A DNA stretch of 64,000 nucleotides from Bactericera cockerelli. Lineage: Eukaryota > Arthropoda > Insecta > Hemiptera > Triozidae. Below, piece by piece: positions 33,480 through 43,621 of this stretch (positions within the stretch are counted from its first letter, which is position 1; each line of letters begins with the position of its first letter). The notes beneath the pieces are model-generated. The model searched no databases, was not told where the DNA came from, and worked only from the letters and a program-made list of their open reading frames with translations. The DNA is taken from assembly GCA_024516035.1 (NCBI GenBank), contig CM044964.1:707667-771666 (forward strand). Direction: 5' to 3'. The position numbers and the translations under genes were made by a program.

Positions 33480-36022
33480 TTATTAAATTACAATAGGAGC
33501 TGCCAGTCTTTGACTGGTTGCCATTCCGCACAGCATATCCATCAAATCTATCAGACAATTTTCTAACATATTTTATACTTTTTAACTAGGTAAGATGTTA
33601 TGACTTCAGTTCAGTATCTTGAGTAAATATGATAGTTAATAATTTTAATACTATCTGATATGATATTCTCGGCCATTTCTTTTAATTTTCCTTTTTCAAT
33701 GTTGAAATCTTCGAAAAATTGTATTACTTTCCTGCCAACAGCTCCGCGACTACCAAACCATAAGCCATAAACCTCAAAATCTCTTCTCCCAAATTCTTTC
33801 TCATATTTTTGGTTAAGTGAGTCAATGCAAGAGCCATATATGTTTCTTTTTTCTTCGTGTATTTCAATGTCTTGATTTAGATTGTTGGTCTCAAATCTGA
33901 TTGTAGGGTCTATTATATAAGCCTTATTAGAGTTGTTTGAGAAGGCTACTATGTCGCAAAATCTATTGCTTCCAAATGAATCTATGGCATGCACTTCCTC
34001 GAAACATTTGTACTTCTTGTCTTCTAATAATTTCTTCAACGTGTGTTTTATGCGATGATGTCTCATGGTGATCATGTTGCTATTGTGGGGACAGGCACCT
34101 ATTACATGACTTATAATTTCTTTCTCTTTGCCGCAGTGACGGCAAAGGTTAGATGCACTGTTCCCTGCAACTGCTCCAGGAACACCTGATAAATTCGCAT
34201 AATTCACGTTCATTTTTATGGATTGTACCCATTCAGAGGATGACAGAGAATTCTTATTAGATATGAAATAATTAACAGGTGCATAGGTAGAGAAGTGTTT
34301 TACACCGACCCCTTGAAAACTCTTAGAAGACCATTCATCAAATGCTCTATATCTGAGTTCAGCTCTTAGTTCTCTGGTATTATTACCTTTAACATTGAGT
34401 TTATCTAGGCATATTTTGATTTCTTCATCTGCATCAAAGCTGGCATCTAATAAAGTATCATTTATAGATTTCAATTTTGTCGCTATGGCGAAATGTTGTA
34501 GATAAACTTCCCAACTACAGTTTATGATTCCAAGGCCTCTGAATTTTCTTGGGGAATAAATCATAGCAGATACAGTGTGTGCTGGAATCCCAACAACTGA
34601 TTTCACACTTCCACGTATTATTTTGTCTAGGCCTTCTGTGATGTGATTAGGTATTTTAGGAAGCGGTGCTGTTTGAAGAGGATAAATCAAGGTAGGAAAA
34701 AGGTATTGGTTTATGACGTTCAATTTTTGGTCCGGCTTCAACAATTGTGATGTGACGAGTTTTTCACAATTTTTACTGAAAACTTGAATAACATCAGTAT
34801 CAAATACAATTTCACCTCCAATTTTGCAACCGAGGTACTTAATTTTCTGGTCTTGGGAAATTGTTTTAATGGTATCACCACTCATCAAGTTTAGTTCAGT
34901 ATTTTGAATAATGCCATTTTTAATTACAATTCCACTGCATTTATTAGGGTTCAATTTGAGACCTATCTTGAGAAACAGCATTTGAATCAAATCAATAGTT
35001 TTTACTGTATTGTCAACACTATTAGATGTAACTGCAAGATCATCAGCAAAGCCAGATAATATGACGGAGTCTAGGGAATCATTTAATCTATATCCATGTA
35101 TATTTGCATATGATGGATCACTTATTTCATTGAAAACAAAGTTAATCGCCATATTAAACAGTATAGGCGATAGAGGGCCACCTTGGACCACGCCCCTCCT
35201 CAAATATATTTTACTTGAGTATTTTTTATTGCTCTCAATTACAGTGGTATTGTTTCGCAACAAGGAAATTATCAACATCATTAGATTTGAGGGTATACCA
35301 TGTTCTTTTAATGCTTTTTCAATATGGTCATGTCCTATATTATCAAAAGCTTTGATAATGTCAAGAAATGAGACCGTACAATCTTTGTTCATTTCCTTAG
35401 CTGATTTCAAGCAGGCATCAATAATCTTGGCATTTATATGACAACCTGGTATTCCAGAAATAAAACCTCTTTGGTGAGAATTAAGATCAATTTCATCTCT
35501 TAGTTTTTTGTCAAGAACTTTTTCAATGATTCTCCTTATGACAGAGAAAATGGTGATTGGTCTCCAGTTGTTCATGGAATTTTTGTCATCTCCTTTATCA
35601 ATAAGAATTGTTCTCCCTTCCAAAAGTTTTGTCGGAACATATGAAGTTTTTAACATAATGTCTAAAATTATTTTAATGATTTCAGCCATATTAGGTATAG
35701 ATTTGATTGTTTTGGCAAGAACTTTGTCACGACCTGCTGATGTATCGTACGATAATGATTTTATAGCTGTTTTAACATCATCAATAGTTATAAATATATC
35801 AGGTTTTACAATGTCTTCATTATATGATTCAAGGGTTGCATTATTTGAATTTTCAAATATCTTTTTGTAATAAGTTTCGATCTCATTCATATTGATGCTA
35901 CATACTTTGTTGTTGTTTTCATTCATTATATTTCGAACAACTTTTTTTCTATGATTATAATAATTATACTGAGCCAATTCAAAATTATATTTCTCATTTC
36001 TTCTTTGTCGTGTTTTCTTATT
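33480..36022 (-). mobile_element. RLE-type (R2-like) LINE, 5'-truncated
   Basis: A minus-strand unit containing RT plus restriction-like endonuclease and a short 3' UTR down to about 33480. The 5' end stops at a perfect inverted duplication (36018-36089), so the N-terminal zinc-finger/Myb part is missing. Its position relative to 28S rDNA cannot be tested here; no 28S sequence is seen at either side. Confidence 0.75.
33611..36022 (-). CDS. Reverse transcriptase with C-terminal restriction-like endonuclease (R2-like), N-terminally truncated
   Basis: About 800 codons open from a stop at 36023-36025; the first methionine is about 15 codons in. RT motifs: SAGRDKVLAKTI, NNWRPITIFSVIRR, SFLDIIKAFDNIGH, RRGVVQGGPLSPILF and SGFADDLAVTSNS near residue 304 (counted from the Met). 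After the thumb a CCHC knuckle appears, CRHCGKEKEIISHVIGAC near 607, then a PD-(D/E)xK-like nuclease: RFCDIVAF near 670, AYIIDPTIRFE near 683, and a closing YGLWFGSRGAVGRK. The order RT, CCHC, RLE identifies the R2/NeSL/CRE-type group; the exact clade is not certain. No internal stop. Confidence 0.82.
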   Translation of the reverse strand, partial: NKKTRQRRNEKYNFELAQYNYYNHRKKVVRNIMNENNNKVCSINMNEIETYYKKIFENSNNATLESYNEDIVKPDIFITIDDVKTAIKSLSYDTSAGRDKVLAKTIKSIPNMAEIIKIILDIMLKTSYVPTKLLEGRTILIDKGDDKNSMNNWRPITIFSVIRRIIEKVLDKKLRDEIDLNSHQRGFISGIPGCHINAKIIDACLKSAKEMNKDCTVSFLDIIKAFDNIGHDHIEKALKEHGIPSNLMMLIISLLRNNTTVIESNKKYSSKIYLRRGVVQGGPLSPILFNMAINFVFNEISDPSYANIHGYRLNDSLDSVILSGFADDLAVTSNSVDNTVKTIDLIQMLFLKIGLKLNPNKCSGIVIKNGIIQNTELNLMSGDTIKTISQDQKIKYLGCKIGGEIVFDTDVIQVFSKNCEKLVTSQLLKPDQKLNVINQYLFPTLIYPLQTAPLPKIPNHITEGLDKIIRGSVKSVVGIPAHTVSAMIYSPRKFRGLGIINCSWEVYLQHFAIATKLKSINDTLLDASFDADEEIKICLDKLNVKGNNTRELRAELRYRAFDEWSSKSFQGVGVKHFSTYAPVNYFISNKNSLSSSEWVQSIKMNVNYANLSGVPGAVAGNSASNLCRHCGKEKEIISHVIGACPHNSNMITMRHHRIKHTLKKLLEDKKYKCFEEVHAIDSFGSNRFCDIVAFSNNSNKAYIIDPTIRFETNNLNQDIEIHEEKRNIYGSCIDSLNQKYEKEFGRRDFEVYGLWFGSRGAVGRKVIQFFEDFNIEKGKLKEMAENIISDSIKIINYHIYSRY

Positions 36023-36089
36023 TTAGAATCCACGGCATATCATTGTGTAATGCATATTACACAATGATATGCCGTGGATTCTAAAATAA
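36018..36089. repeat. Perfect 34 bp inverted repeat with GCAT spacer at the LINE 5' junction
   Basis: Bases 36018-36051 are the exact reverse complement of 36056-36089, separated by GCAT. The left arm's outer end coincides with the upstream limit of the RLE LINE reading frame. Confidence 0.95.
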
Positions 36090-36235
36090 CATTCTGGATT
36101 ACAAAAGACAGTATAACTTCATTAGTTATTTTCCTAGAAACATTGTTCCAAGGGATTTGATGTGTGCGTAAGTATGATTATTGGATTACAAGAACTTTAC
36201 TAGGATTATGTAATATTAATCGTTGAAAAACCTTG

Positions 36236-36292
36236 AGGTTGAACAACTCCGACCCTGCTTTAGCGGGATAAGACAGAGTAAAAGAATGAGTA
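36236..36292 (+). mobile_element. Fragment of the SINE C / RTE-type tail
   Basis: GAACAACTCCGACCCTGCTT..AGCGGGATAAGACAGAGTAA parallels the minus-strand tail of 39152-39500 (AACAACGTCGCCCTGCTAAA, GACAGAGTAAAAGAAG). Confidence 0.5.
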
Positions 36293-36539
36293 ATATTAAT
36301 CATTTCCAGCACCGAGCGTTCTTTAGTACGCAGAACTGACTTTTGTTATCATTCCTTTCTGATGTTCAAGATTCTTTTTTAATTATTACCATTTATTTTG
36401 GTACTGTGAGAATTGGTACAAGAAGTAATTACATGACTAACTAAAGTGGGGGTGTGTTTGTGTGTGTTGGTGTGTGTAGTAGAGAGTAAACAAGTGAGAG
36501 AGTAAGATAGGTAAATTTAAAGTTAGGAACAAAGTATAA

Positions 36540-37380
36540 GAGCAACAATTTAAGAAAGAGAAGGAGAAAGAGAGAGTGAATGAAAAGAGGGAGTGAGAGA
36601 GAAAGAGAGGTGTCTATGTAGAGGTGAAGGAAATAAGTAGCTAACTACAATAATAAAATACAAACATATGGCTGAACTCCCATATTTGATATTACGGAAG
36701 GAAATTTTATAAAAGAGTAGAAAAAAGAAACAGGGAAAGAGACGGAGAGAGTTAGAGAGTGATTAAGAGAGAAAGAGAGAGGGAGTGATTGCGAGAGAAA
36801 GAGAGAGAGAGTGATTGAGAGAGAAAGAGAGAGAGATTGAGATTGAGAGAGAGAGAGGGAAAGAGAGAGAGTGATTGAGAGAGAAAGAGAGTTTGAGAGA
36901 GAAAGAGAGAGAGAGCGATTGAGAGCGATAGAGAGAGCGATTGAGAGAGAGAGAGAGATTAAGAGAGAGAGAAAGAGAGTGATTGAGAGAGATAGAGAGA
37001 GCGATTGAGAGAGAGAGAGAGAAAGAGAGTGATTGAGAGAGATAGAGAGAGCGATTGAGAGAGAGAGAGATTAAGAGAGAGAGAAAGAGAGTGATTGAGA
37101 GAGAGAGAGAGAGGAATAAAATTAAGGCAAAAAGAAAACAATGTACCAGGTGTACAAGATTACAGAATTGAACCAAACTTTTCTCTCCATCTCTCTTCCT
37201 CCTATTATATTTCTTTCTTTCTCCTATCATATTTCTCTCTTCCTCCTCAAATATTTCTTTCTCCCTCCTCTTATATTTCTCTCTTCCTCGCTTGTTTTTC
37301 CTCCCTCTCTATCTCTCTCTCCTCCCATATTTCTCTCTTCGTCACTCGTTTTCCCCTCTTCTCTCCCTCCTCCTATGTAT
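36540..37380. repeat. AG tract (36540-37110) then CT tract (37170-37380)
   Basis: The AG part contains a repeated GTGATTGAGAGAGAAAGAGA unit of roughly 25-35 bp. About 60 bp of ordinary sequence separates it from the CT part. Low-complexity frames are not genes. Confidence 0.85.
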
Positions 37381-37399
37381 TAACATGTTCTAAAATGTA

Positions 37400-38960
37400 A
37401 GTAACCTCAATAGAGTCCCGAAAATCTTCTCTGTCTTGGTGTAGGTACTTAGGTTCAAATCCAGAGTACTCGTTGTGGTCCCCTATTATCTTCTAAACAG
37501 ACGTTCAAAATGAAAACACTCAGGTATTTCATTCAATTTAATACGTCTCAAATTATTTTGTCACATAAAATGATAAAACATTTGAAAAAAAAAACATAAA
37601 TGGGATCTATTTTCTTCCATTTAAACCGCAATGCAATACTTTTCAACAGAAGAGGAATGTCACTACACGGCCCCTATTTGACGCCATTCTTTTTTCAAAT
37701 GGGAATTTTTACCCAGTCAGTCAGCCTGGCTGGCGTCTGTGTGGATTTTTCTCCCTCCGCTCCGAATTTCTCCTCCATTTTTCTCTCCTTCTCGCTCTCT
37801 CCTCTATTCATTTTCTTTCTCTCTTCCTAAGTTTTTCTTGAAAAATATTAGTTTTATCATATGTTATATTTTATCAAATAAATAAAAATAAAAATGTTTC
37901 ATCTTGTTTCTTAATTATGCGCGACCTCAACTCTCTCTCTCTCTCTCTTTCTCCCCCATTAGCTTTATAGACATCTTCTTCTTTGCTATCTTTATTATTT
38001 TTTTAATGAACTACCTAATGTTTTGTAAAAATAAATAAAAGTCCATTTAGCATAATGAATATTAATTTTTTTTGGTAATAATCTCCAAAAAATATCAACT
38101 TTTTATTTATAATCTCTATTCTTTGATTGGTAGCTCTAGTGTGTGTACTTGTATGTGCGCCGTACTACTAATTATGCAATGTGCAATAAATATTCCTTAC
38201 ACTGGAAAAACTGTATTACTAATAAATTACTTTTAATTTATTACAATATTGAATTACTCACTGTTCGTAAATTATAATTACGTTGGCTTAGTAGAAGAAC
38301 ACGCTTAGTTACATATAAATAATATGTAGGAAAGGATAGGGGCATAATTAATATGTACGTATTATGATATTTATCAATTCAGAATATACATATACATTCT
38401 TTGGAATTTAGTATTTACTTTCCTTACTAGGCAAGTAAGTATTTTGTATTTGTCGAAAATTTGACCTACCCAGTTTTTGACATTTATGGACGAACCATAG
38501 CCTCAGGATACCAATAAATTGGTTTCGGCCATTGGTCCGTGCATCCGTGTGTGTGTGTCTATGATAATTATGTGAACACGATATCTCAAGAACGGTAAGA
38601 GCTATTGAAATTTGGTATGGAAGTTTATTTTTTATAACTCTCTTTCTCTCATTCTCTCTCTCTCTCTCTCCCCCTCTTTCTCTCTTCCTCTCTCTCTCCC
38701 CTCTGAAATGACGCTGTTTTGAAACACCTTTTCGCAGTTTTCTAATAATTAAGGCAGCAACAAAGCTTTGCAAAACGTGCACTCTTAGCTAATTTTCGAG
38801 AGCGAAATTAAATGAGCGTTATGAAAAATTAACAACCTTCGTTTTCTTTGTGCACGAGACCCCAGGGGTATCATGTGAATTTTCCAGTGAAGAAAGTGAA
38901 GTGTTTTTCCAGTGTGAAAAACACGGATAGAGAGAGAATCAACGGAACACTCTTGCAATA
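37400..38960. other. AT-rich interval, no gene seen
   Basis: Includes a short CT tract at 37930-37950 and 38640-38700 and a phrase ACACGATATCTCAAGAACGG near 38576 typical of old transposon debris. No gene evidence. Confidence 0.4.
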
Positions 38961-38967
38961 GAAATAT

Positions 38968-39540
38968 GTACACCCGTAGTCAAGTGGTTAAGGTGCTAGT
39001 CTAGTAATCCAGGTAGCGTAGGAATCCGTTGGTTCGGATCCCAGCCAGTGCATGAATTTTTCCTCATTAATTTGAGTTTGTTACCACATAATAATAAGAA
39101 TCTGAGGGTTACCTGGTAAAATGCATTGAGCATTAGCCTCGCCTGGTGGTTACATTTCACTTTTTCTTCTTTTACTCTGTCACATATCGCTTTAGCAGGG
39201 CGACGTTGTTAAACCTAATAGATGAGGTAAGTTGGTTGTCGCGCATTTTTTAAGGCTGGATGCCCTTCCTAACGCCAACGATTCTATTTGATTTAACGTC
39301 CTGGATTATGACCCTCTATTCGTTTGGAATTGTACTAGCTACCCACATTAATCTCACTCAGCCTGGGTAGGGCCGGAAATGCCAGCATCACATGTACGAA
39401 CGGAACAGAATTTATGTGTGAAAAATCTGCTCCGACCGGGGATCGAACTCAGTAGCTCTGGACTACGGGCAGTAGTCACAACAGTTACGCCACGGAGGCT
39501 GGTGGTTACCTTCCACTAAAGAGTGTTATATTAATAGTAA
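38968..39540 (+). mobile_element. SINE family A interrupted by a family C SINE
   Basis: The family A head and body run from 38968 to about 39154 and stop in the tail at GCCTGGTGGTTAC; the tail resumes at 39501 as CTGGTGGTTACCTTCCACTA. The middle is a complete minus-strand family C element, and CTGGTGGTTAC is present on both sides of it as a target duplication. Confidence 0.8.
39155..39500 (-). mobile_element. tRNA-derived SINE, family C, full-length, nested in a family A SINE
   Basis: The minus strand begins GCCTCCGTGGCGTAACTGTT, has B-box GAGTTCGATCCCCGG, body TTTCCGGCCCTACCCAGGCT and AATGTGGGTAGCTAGTACAA, and ends in GCGTTAGGAAGGGCATCCAG plus an AAGAAGAAAAAG tail. The GGAAGGGCATCC tail resembles 3' regions of RTE-type LINEs, which suggests which machinery mobilised it (inference). 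Confidence 0.8.
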
Positions 39541-39892
39541 CTATGATGATTCTCCTTTGCACTACCTCTACTTACTTATTCTTCCTTCATTCTCTTCCTC
39601 CCTGTGTTTCCGATCTTTTTCTCTTCTTTGACCTCTTCCTTGTCCATCTTAGCACTCTCCAATAACTCTTTCCTGTCATTTCCATTCACCATAAATATTA
39701 TTATAATTAAATTCTTTATTAGATAATTAGACATACATAATTATGTACAGTAGAAAAAACAATTACAAAGAAAAAAAGAAATGGAATTATGGTAAAATTA
39801 TAAAAGAAAGACATAATAAAGAAATATAAACAATACACACATAATTATGTCAAACTCTCGTTCTTTCTGTTTGGTAGCTCAGCGCCTGTCCC

Positions 39893-40095
39893 GGTAGCTC
39901 AGTGGTAAAGGCGGAACTGTGTGAATCCAGAGATTCCAGAGGTCGCGGGTTTGAAACCCAGCCGAGACATGACAAGTTATCCTCCCATTTGGAATTTTTA
40001 CCACATAATAATACGTCTCGGGCTTATTGCTGAAATAATGGGACTTAATATGTAGTTCTAATCGGGCAGTATAAATAAGGCGATATTATTATTAT
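39893..40095 (+). mobile_element. tRNA-derived SINE, family E, full-length
   Basis: Head TGTCCCGGTAGCTCAGTGGT pairs at its end with CCGAGACA as an acceptor-like stem; the B-box is GCGGGTTTGAAACCC. The body holds ACCACATAATAATACGTCTC and AATGGGACTTAATATG, and the end is GGGCAGTATAAATAAGGCGA plus (TAT)n. Confidence 0.8.
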
Positions 40096-40639
40096 TCTCA
40101 TATTTTTTTTTCTTTTTTTCTTCAACTTATGTTCCTCTCATGATATCTTTTCTACTACTTCTCCTTATTTTTCTTTTTCTGTCAATTTCCTTTATCCCCG
40201 TCTAGTTCTCGTTTTCCACTCAGTCCCTTTCTTCTTCTCTACTTTGTTCATCCTCTCCTTTTCAATTTCCCATCAATCCCCTTCCCTTCTTTAATTTTCA
40301 ATCATTCTCTTTCTCCCAATTCTCGACACATCTCTTGTTTCACCTTCTTTTTTCGTTGTAATCTTTTTCCAATCTTCTTCTCTTCCTATTTTATCTTCTT
40401 TTATCTTCCTTGCCTTCCTACAGTCCCTTTCTACTCCTCCTCTTCTTTTTCGAGCTCTTTCTCCATCCTCTCCTCCTCAACTTCCCCTTATTCGCATTTC
40501 CCTCCTTAATTTTCAATCGTTCCCTTTCTCTCAATTTTCGACACATCTCTTTCTCCACCTTCTCTTCTCCTCGTGATATTTCTCACCTCTTCTTCTCTTC
40601 CTAAGTAATATCTTCTTTTTCTCCTTTTCCTTTTCCCCT

Positions 40640-41350
40640 TATTTACTTCCTCCTTGTTTTTATTTCCCTTCATTGTCTTACTTCTCCTCTTTTCCTTTTT
40701 TTCCTTCTCATTTTCCCTCATTAACGTCCTCTTCCTTTAATTTCCTTTCGTCTCTTTCTACTCCTCTTCTCATCTTCCTTTTGTCCTTCTCATTTTTCCT
40801 TCATTGACCTCCTCCTTCATTTTATTTCCCCTTCTTTTCTTTTCTACTCCTCTTTTTCATGTTCTTTTTCTCCTTCTCATTTTCCCTCATTGACCTTCTA
40901 CTCCTTTTAATTCCCTTCATTCCCTTTCTGCTCCTCTGCTTATCTTTTTTTTTCTTCTTCTCATTGACCTCCTCCTACGTTTTATTTCCCTTCATTTCCT
41001 TTCTACTCCCGTTCTTATCGTCTTTTTCTCTTTATCATTTTCTTTTCATTGAGTTCCTTCTCCTTTTATCCCCTTCATTCACTTTCTACTCCTCTTTTTT
41101 ATCTTCCTCGTCTCCTTCTTATTTTCCATCATTGACCTACTCCTCCTTTTTATTTCCTTAATTTCTCTTCTACTCCTCTTTTTATCTTCGTTTTCTTCTT
41201 CTCATTCTCCTTTCATTGACCTTCATCTCTTCATTCCCTTTCTAATCTCCTCCTCCTCCTCTTTCTCCTTATCATATTACTTTCATTGACCTCCTCCTTC
41301 TTTTATCCCCCTCATTCTCTTTCTTTTCCTCCTCTTTCTTCTCCTTCTGC
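40640..41350 (+). repeat. Pyrimidine-rich minisatellite, unit ~70-92 bp
   Basis: The landmark CATTGACCTCCTCC, with variants, recurs near 40803, 40895, 40963, 41047, 41131, 41214 and 41285, each followed by TTTATTTCC..CATT..CTTTCTACTCCT. Confidence 0.7.
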
Positions 41351-41692
41351 GCTCGCTATCTTAGAAAACAATTATAGGTTTCTCGTTTCCTAACCATGGC
41401 ACGTACAGGATCGTGGTATTTCTCCGTGTGGAAATGAAAAACGGATAGGACAAAATGAAGAGACTAAAATATTGGGATGGGATTCTCTTCCAATACCTCC
41501 TCCTCCTCCTCCACCGTAATCTTCTGCTCTTCCTCTTTCTTCACATTTTTTTCGTTTTTTTTCTTCTTTGTTTCTCATTCCACACTCTTCTCCTCCTCAC
41601 TTTCCCTTCTACCTCTACATCTGGTTTTTTTTTTTTTTTTTTTTTTTTCATCAATTTTATTCTTCATTTCTTTATTTATTCTGATCGAAATT

Positions 41693-41737
<45 letters not shown>

Positions 41738-42473
41738 TTCTCTCACTCTCTCCGTCTCTCTTTCTTTCTCTTTATTTTTTTTTCTATTTACCTTCCTCTT
41801 TTTCTTTTGACTCATTTCTTAGTTTTCTTCCTTGCTCTCATTTTTTCTCCTTTGTCATAATTCTCTTTATCTTCTTGTGTTCCGTTTTATATTCCTTTTT
41901 TTTCTTATTTTCAATTCTCTCACTTTCTTTCTTTTACTTTTCCTTTCTATCCTTCCTTATATTCTCCTCATATTTCTTCTTCTTTACTTTTTCTTTATCT
42001 TTTACATATAATTATTTTCTTACCTTATTCGTCTTTGTCTTTGTCTTCAATTTTCTCTTTGTTCTCACTCTCTCTTTCTCTCTCCTTTCACTGTTTATTT
42101 CTCTCCTTCTTTTTCTCCCTCTCCTTCCCCCTTTCAATTTCTCTCTTCTTCTCTTTCTCTCTCTAACACAAGAGAAATTATTAATTCGATTGTCAAGAGG
42201 CGGTATCATTAGATATTCAAACGGCATTCGCTGTTCCTCCATTGTTGATTTATAATAGAGGAAAGTAAATTGCTGAGAGGAATTCAATATGATAAATTAA
42301 TTCAGTGGGTTTCAAACAGAAATAATACAACAGCGAAAAACCTTGTTTTTATTTTAAATTTATAGAGTGCACAGTATACATAATATATTATATGTATATG
42401 TACATACCTATATGGATAAAAATTGATTAATAATTATCCATTAGTGTGATATTAGATTATTTGCACTAGTATA

Positions 42474-42695
42474 GTCAAGTGGTTAAGGCGCTAGTCTGGT
42501 AATCCAGGTAGCGTAGGGATAAGTTGGTTCGTTATCCCTAGGCTACCTGGAATACCAGACTCATCAATTTGAGTTAGTGACCACATATTAATAAGACTCT
42601 GAGGATCAGGTGGTAGAACAAGCTTTGAGCATTAACCTGTGGTTAACTTGCGGTGGTTACCTTCCACTAAAGTGTTGTTATTATAATAATAAATT
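42474..42695 (+). mobile_element. SINE family A with a 30 bp fold-back replacing part of the head
   Basis: The head runs normally to GGGATAAGTTGGTTCG, then 42532-42561 is an inverted copy of 42493-42522 (28 of 30 match, 9-base spacer). The body resumes at TCATCAATTTGAGTTAGTGA and the tail is normal. The end of the tRNA-like head is therefore lost. Confidence 0.85.
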
Positions 42696-43127
42696 TTACT
42701 TCGTTTATTTTGATTGCAGGTAAGCTTATGGTGAATGTATGTCGACATTGATGATCCCACGGTGAGTTAATTACTGTCATTGATATTGATAAGGCCAAAG
42801 ACAATAACCCCCCTATTGAAATTGATTCAGATGGAAATTCAGGTCTTAATTCAGGTTTCTGGGTCAATTTTCTATCTGATGAATAGGTTGTTTTTAGAAC
42901 CAAGAATTCAAACATCGGAATCCTGAATCAGATGATCCCCTTGGATTTCGTCAAGTTACAACAACAATTTTATGAATTTATTTTGATCGTCAATTGACGA
43001 CAAAAAATATTAAAAACCAGAACATTACTTCCGATTTCTAATAATTCCTAGAAGTATAATTGTGCTTAAAAAACATGCATAAAAGAAAACAGAGTGCCGC
43101 GCGCCTTTACCATTTATCGGAAGTACA

Positions 43128-43621
43128 TTATCGTTCGTCACCCCACTGCCATTGTGGTTGGGCGAACAGCTCGTTTCTGTACTTCGGATTCTCGACGCTG
43201 TAGTACGCGTATCGGAGCTGAAAGCTCTTGTCTTTCGGGTCTGCAAAGTACACGTTCGCCTCCAGAAAGACGAAACTCGTGTTCAATTCGGCTCTCACGG
43301 CGAACGCGTTTCGCGAGTAAAGAATTTGGCACGCCGGAACCACCTGGTTCTTGTGCAGCACGTGGATGCAGGTCAGGTCGAGTGAGTACGACTCTTTCAT
43401 GTCGTCGTTGTACTCCGGCCCGGACTTCTGAATGTACAACAGGGTGTTCTCGAATCCTGTCGCGTAGTGTCCCAACATGTACTCGTATATTGAGCCGTTC
43501 ACTTGGCAACGGCCGTCGACGTGTTGGTACTTGCACAGGTTGGTTTCCACGGACGGTTGAGGTTGCGCTGGCTTGTCCACCACCGTCCATCGGAGGCCGC
43601 GCTCTTGGCTTGCGTCGGGTA
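43128..43621 (-). CDS. Left paralogue, exon 4 (C-terminal domain)
   Basis: Acceptor TTTTTCAG at 43622-43629, entry phase 2, TAA stop at 43128-43130. It encodes SQERGLRWTV, a Cys pair NLCKY/GRCQV, DLTCIHVL, VVPACQIL, TSFVFLEANV and a tail WQWGDER that is longer than in the other paralogues. Codon use is GC-richer than the surroundings. Confidence 0.88.

Larger units (their letters stand above)
39555..42180. repeat. 2.6 kb pyrimidine-rich region
   Basis: Mostly C/T on the plus strand, broken by AT-rich DNA at about 39690-39850 and a family E SINE at 39893-40095. It includes a 23-T run near 41625 and (CT)n at 41690-41770. Ser/Leu/Phe frames are not genes. Confidence 0.8.

Noticed and set aside
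35010..35870. Plus-strand frames of 120-143 codons
   Set aside because: Antisense to the RLE LINE reverse transcriptase.
39893..39975. Possible functional tRNA gene
   Set aside because: Acceptor-like ends and B-box exist, but the stretch continues into a conserved SINE body and occurs in several copies. All other tRNA-like heads were treated likewise.
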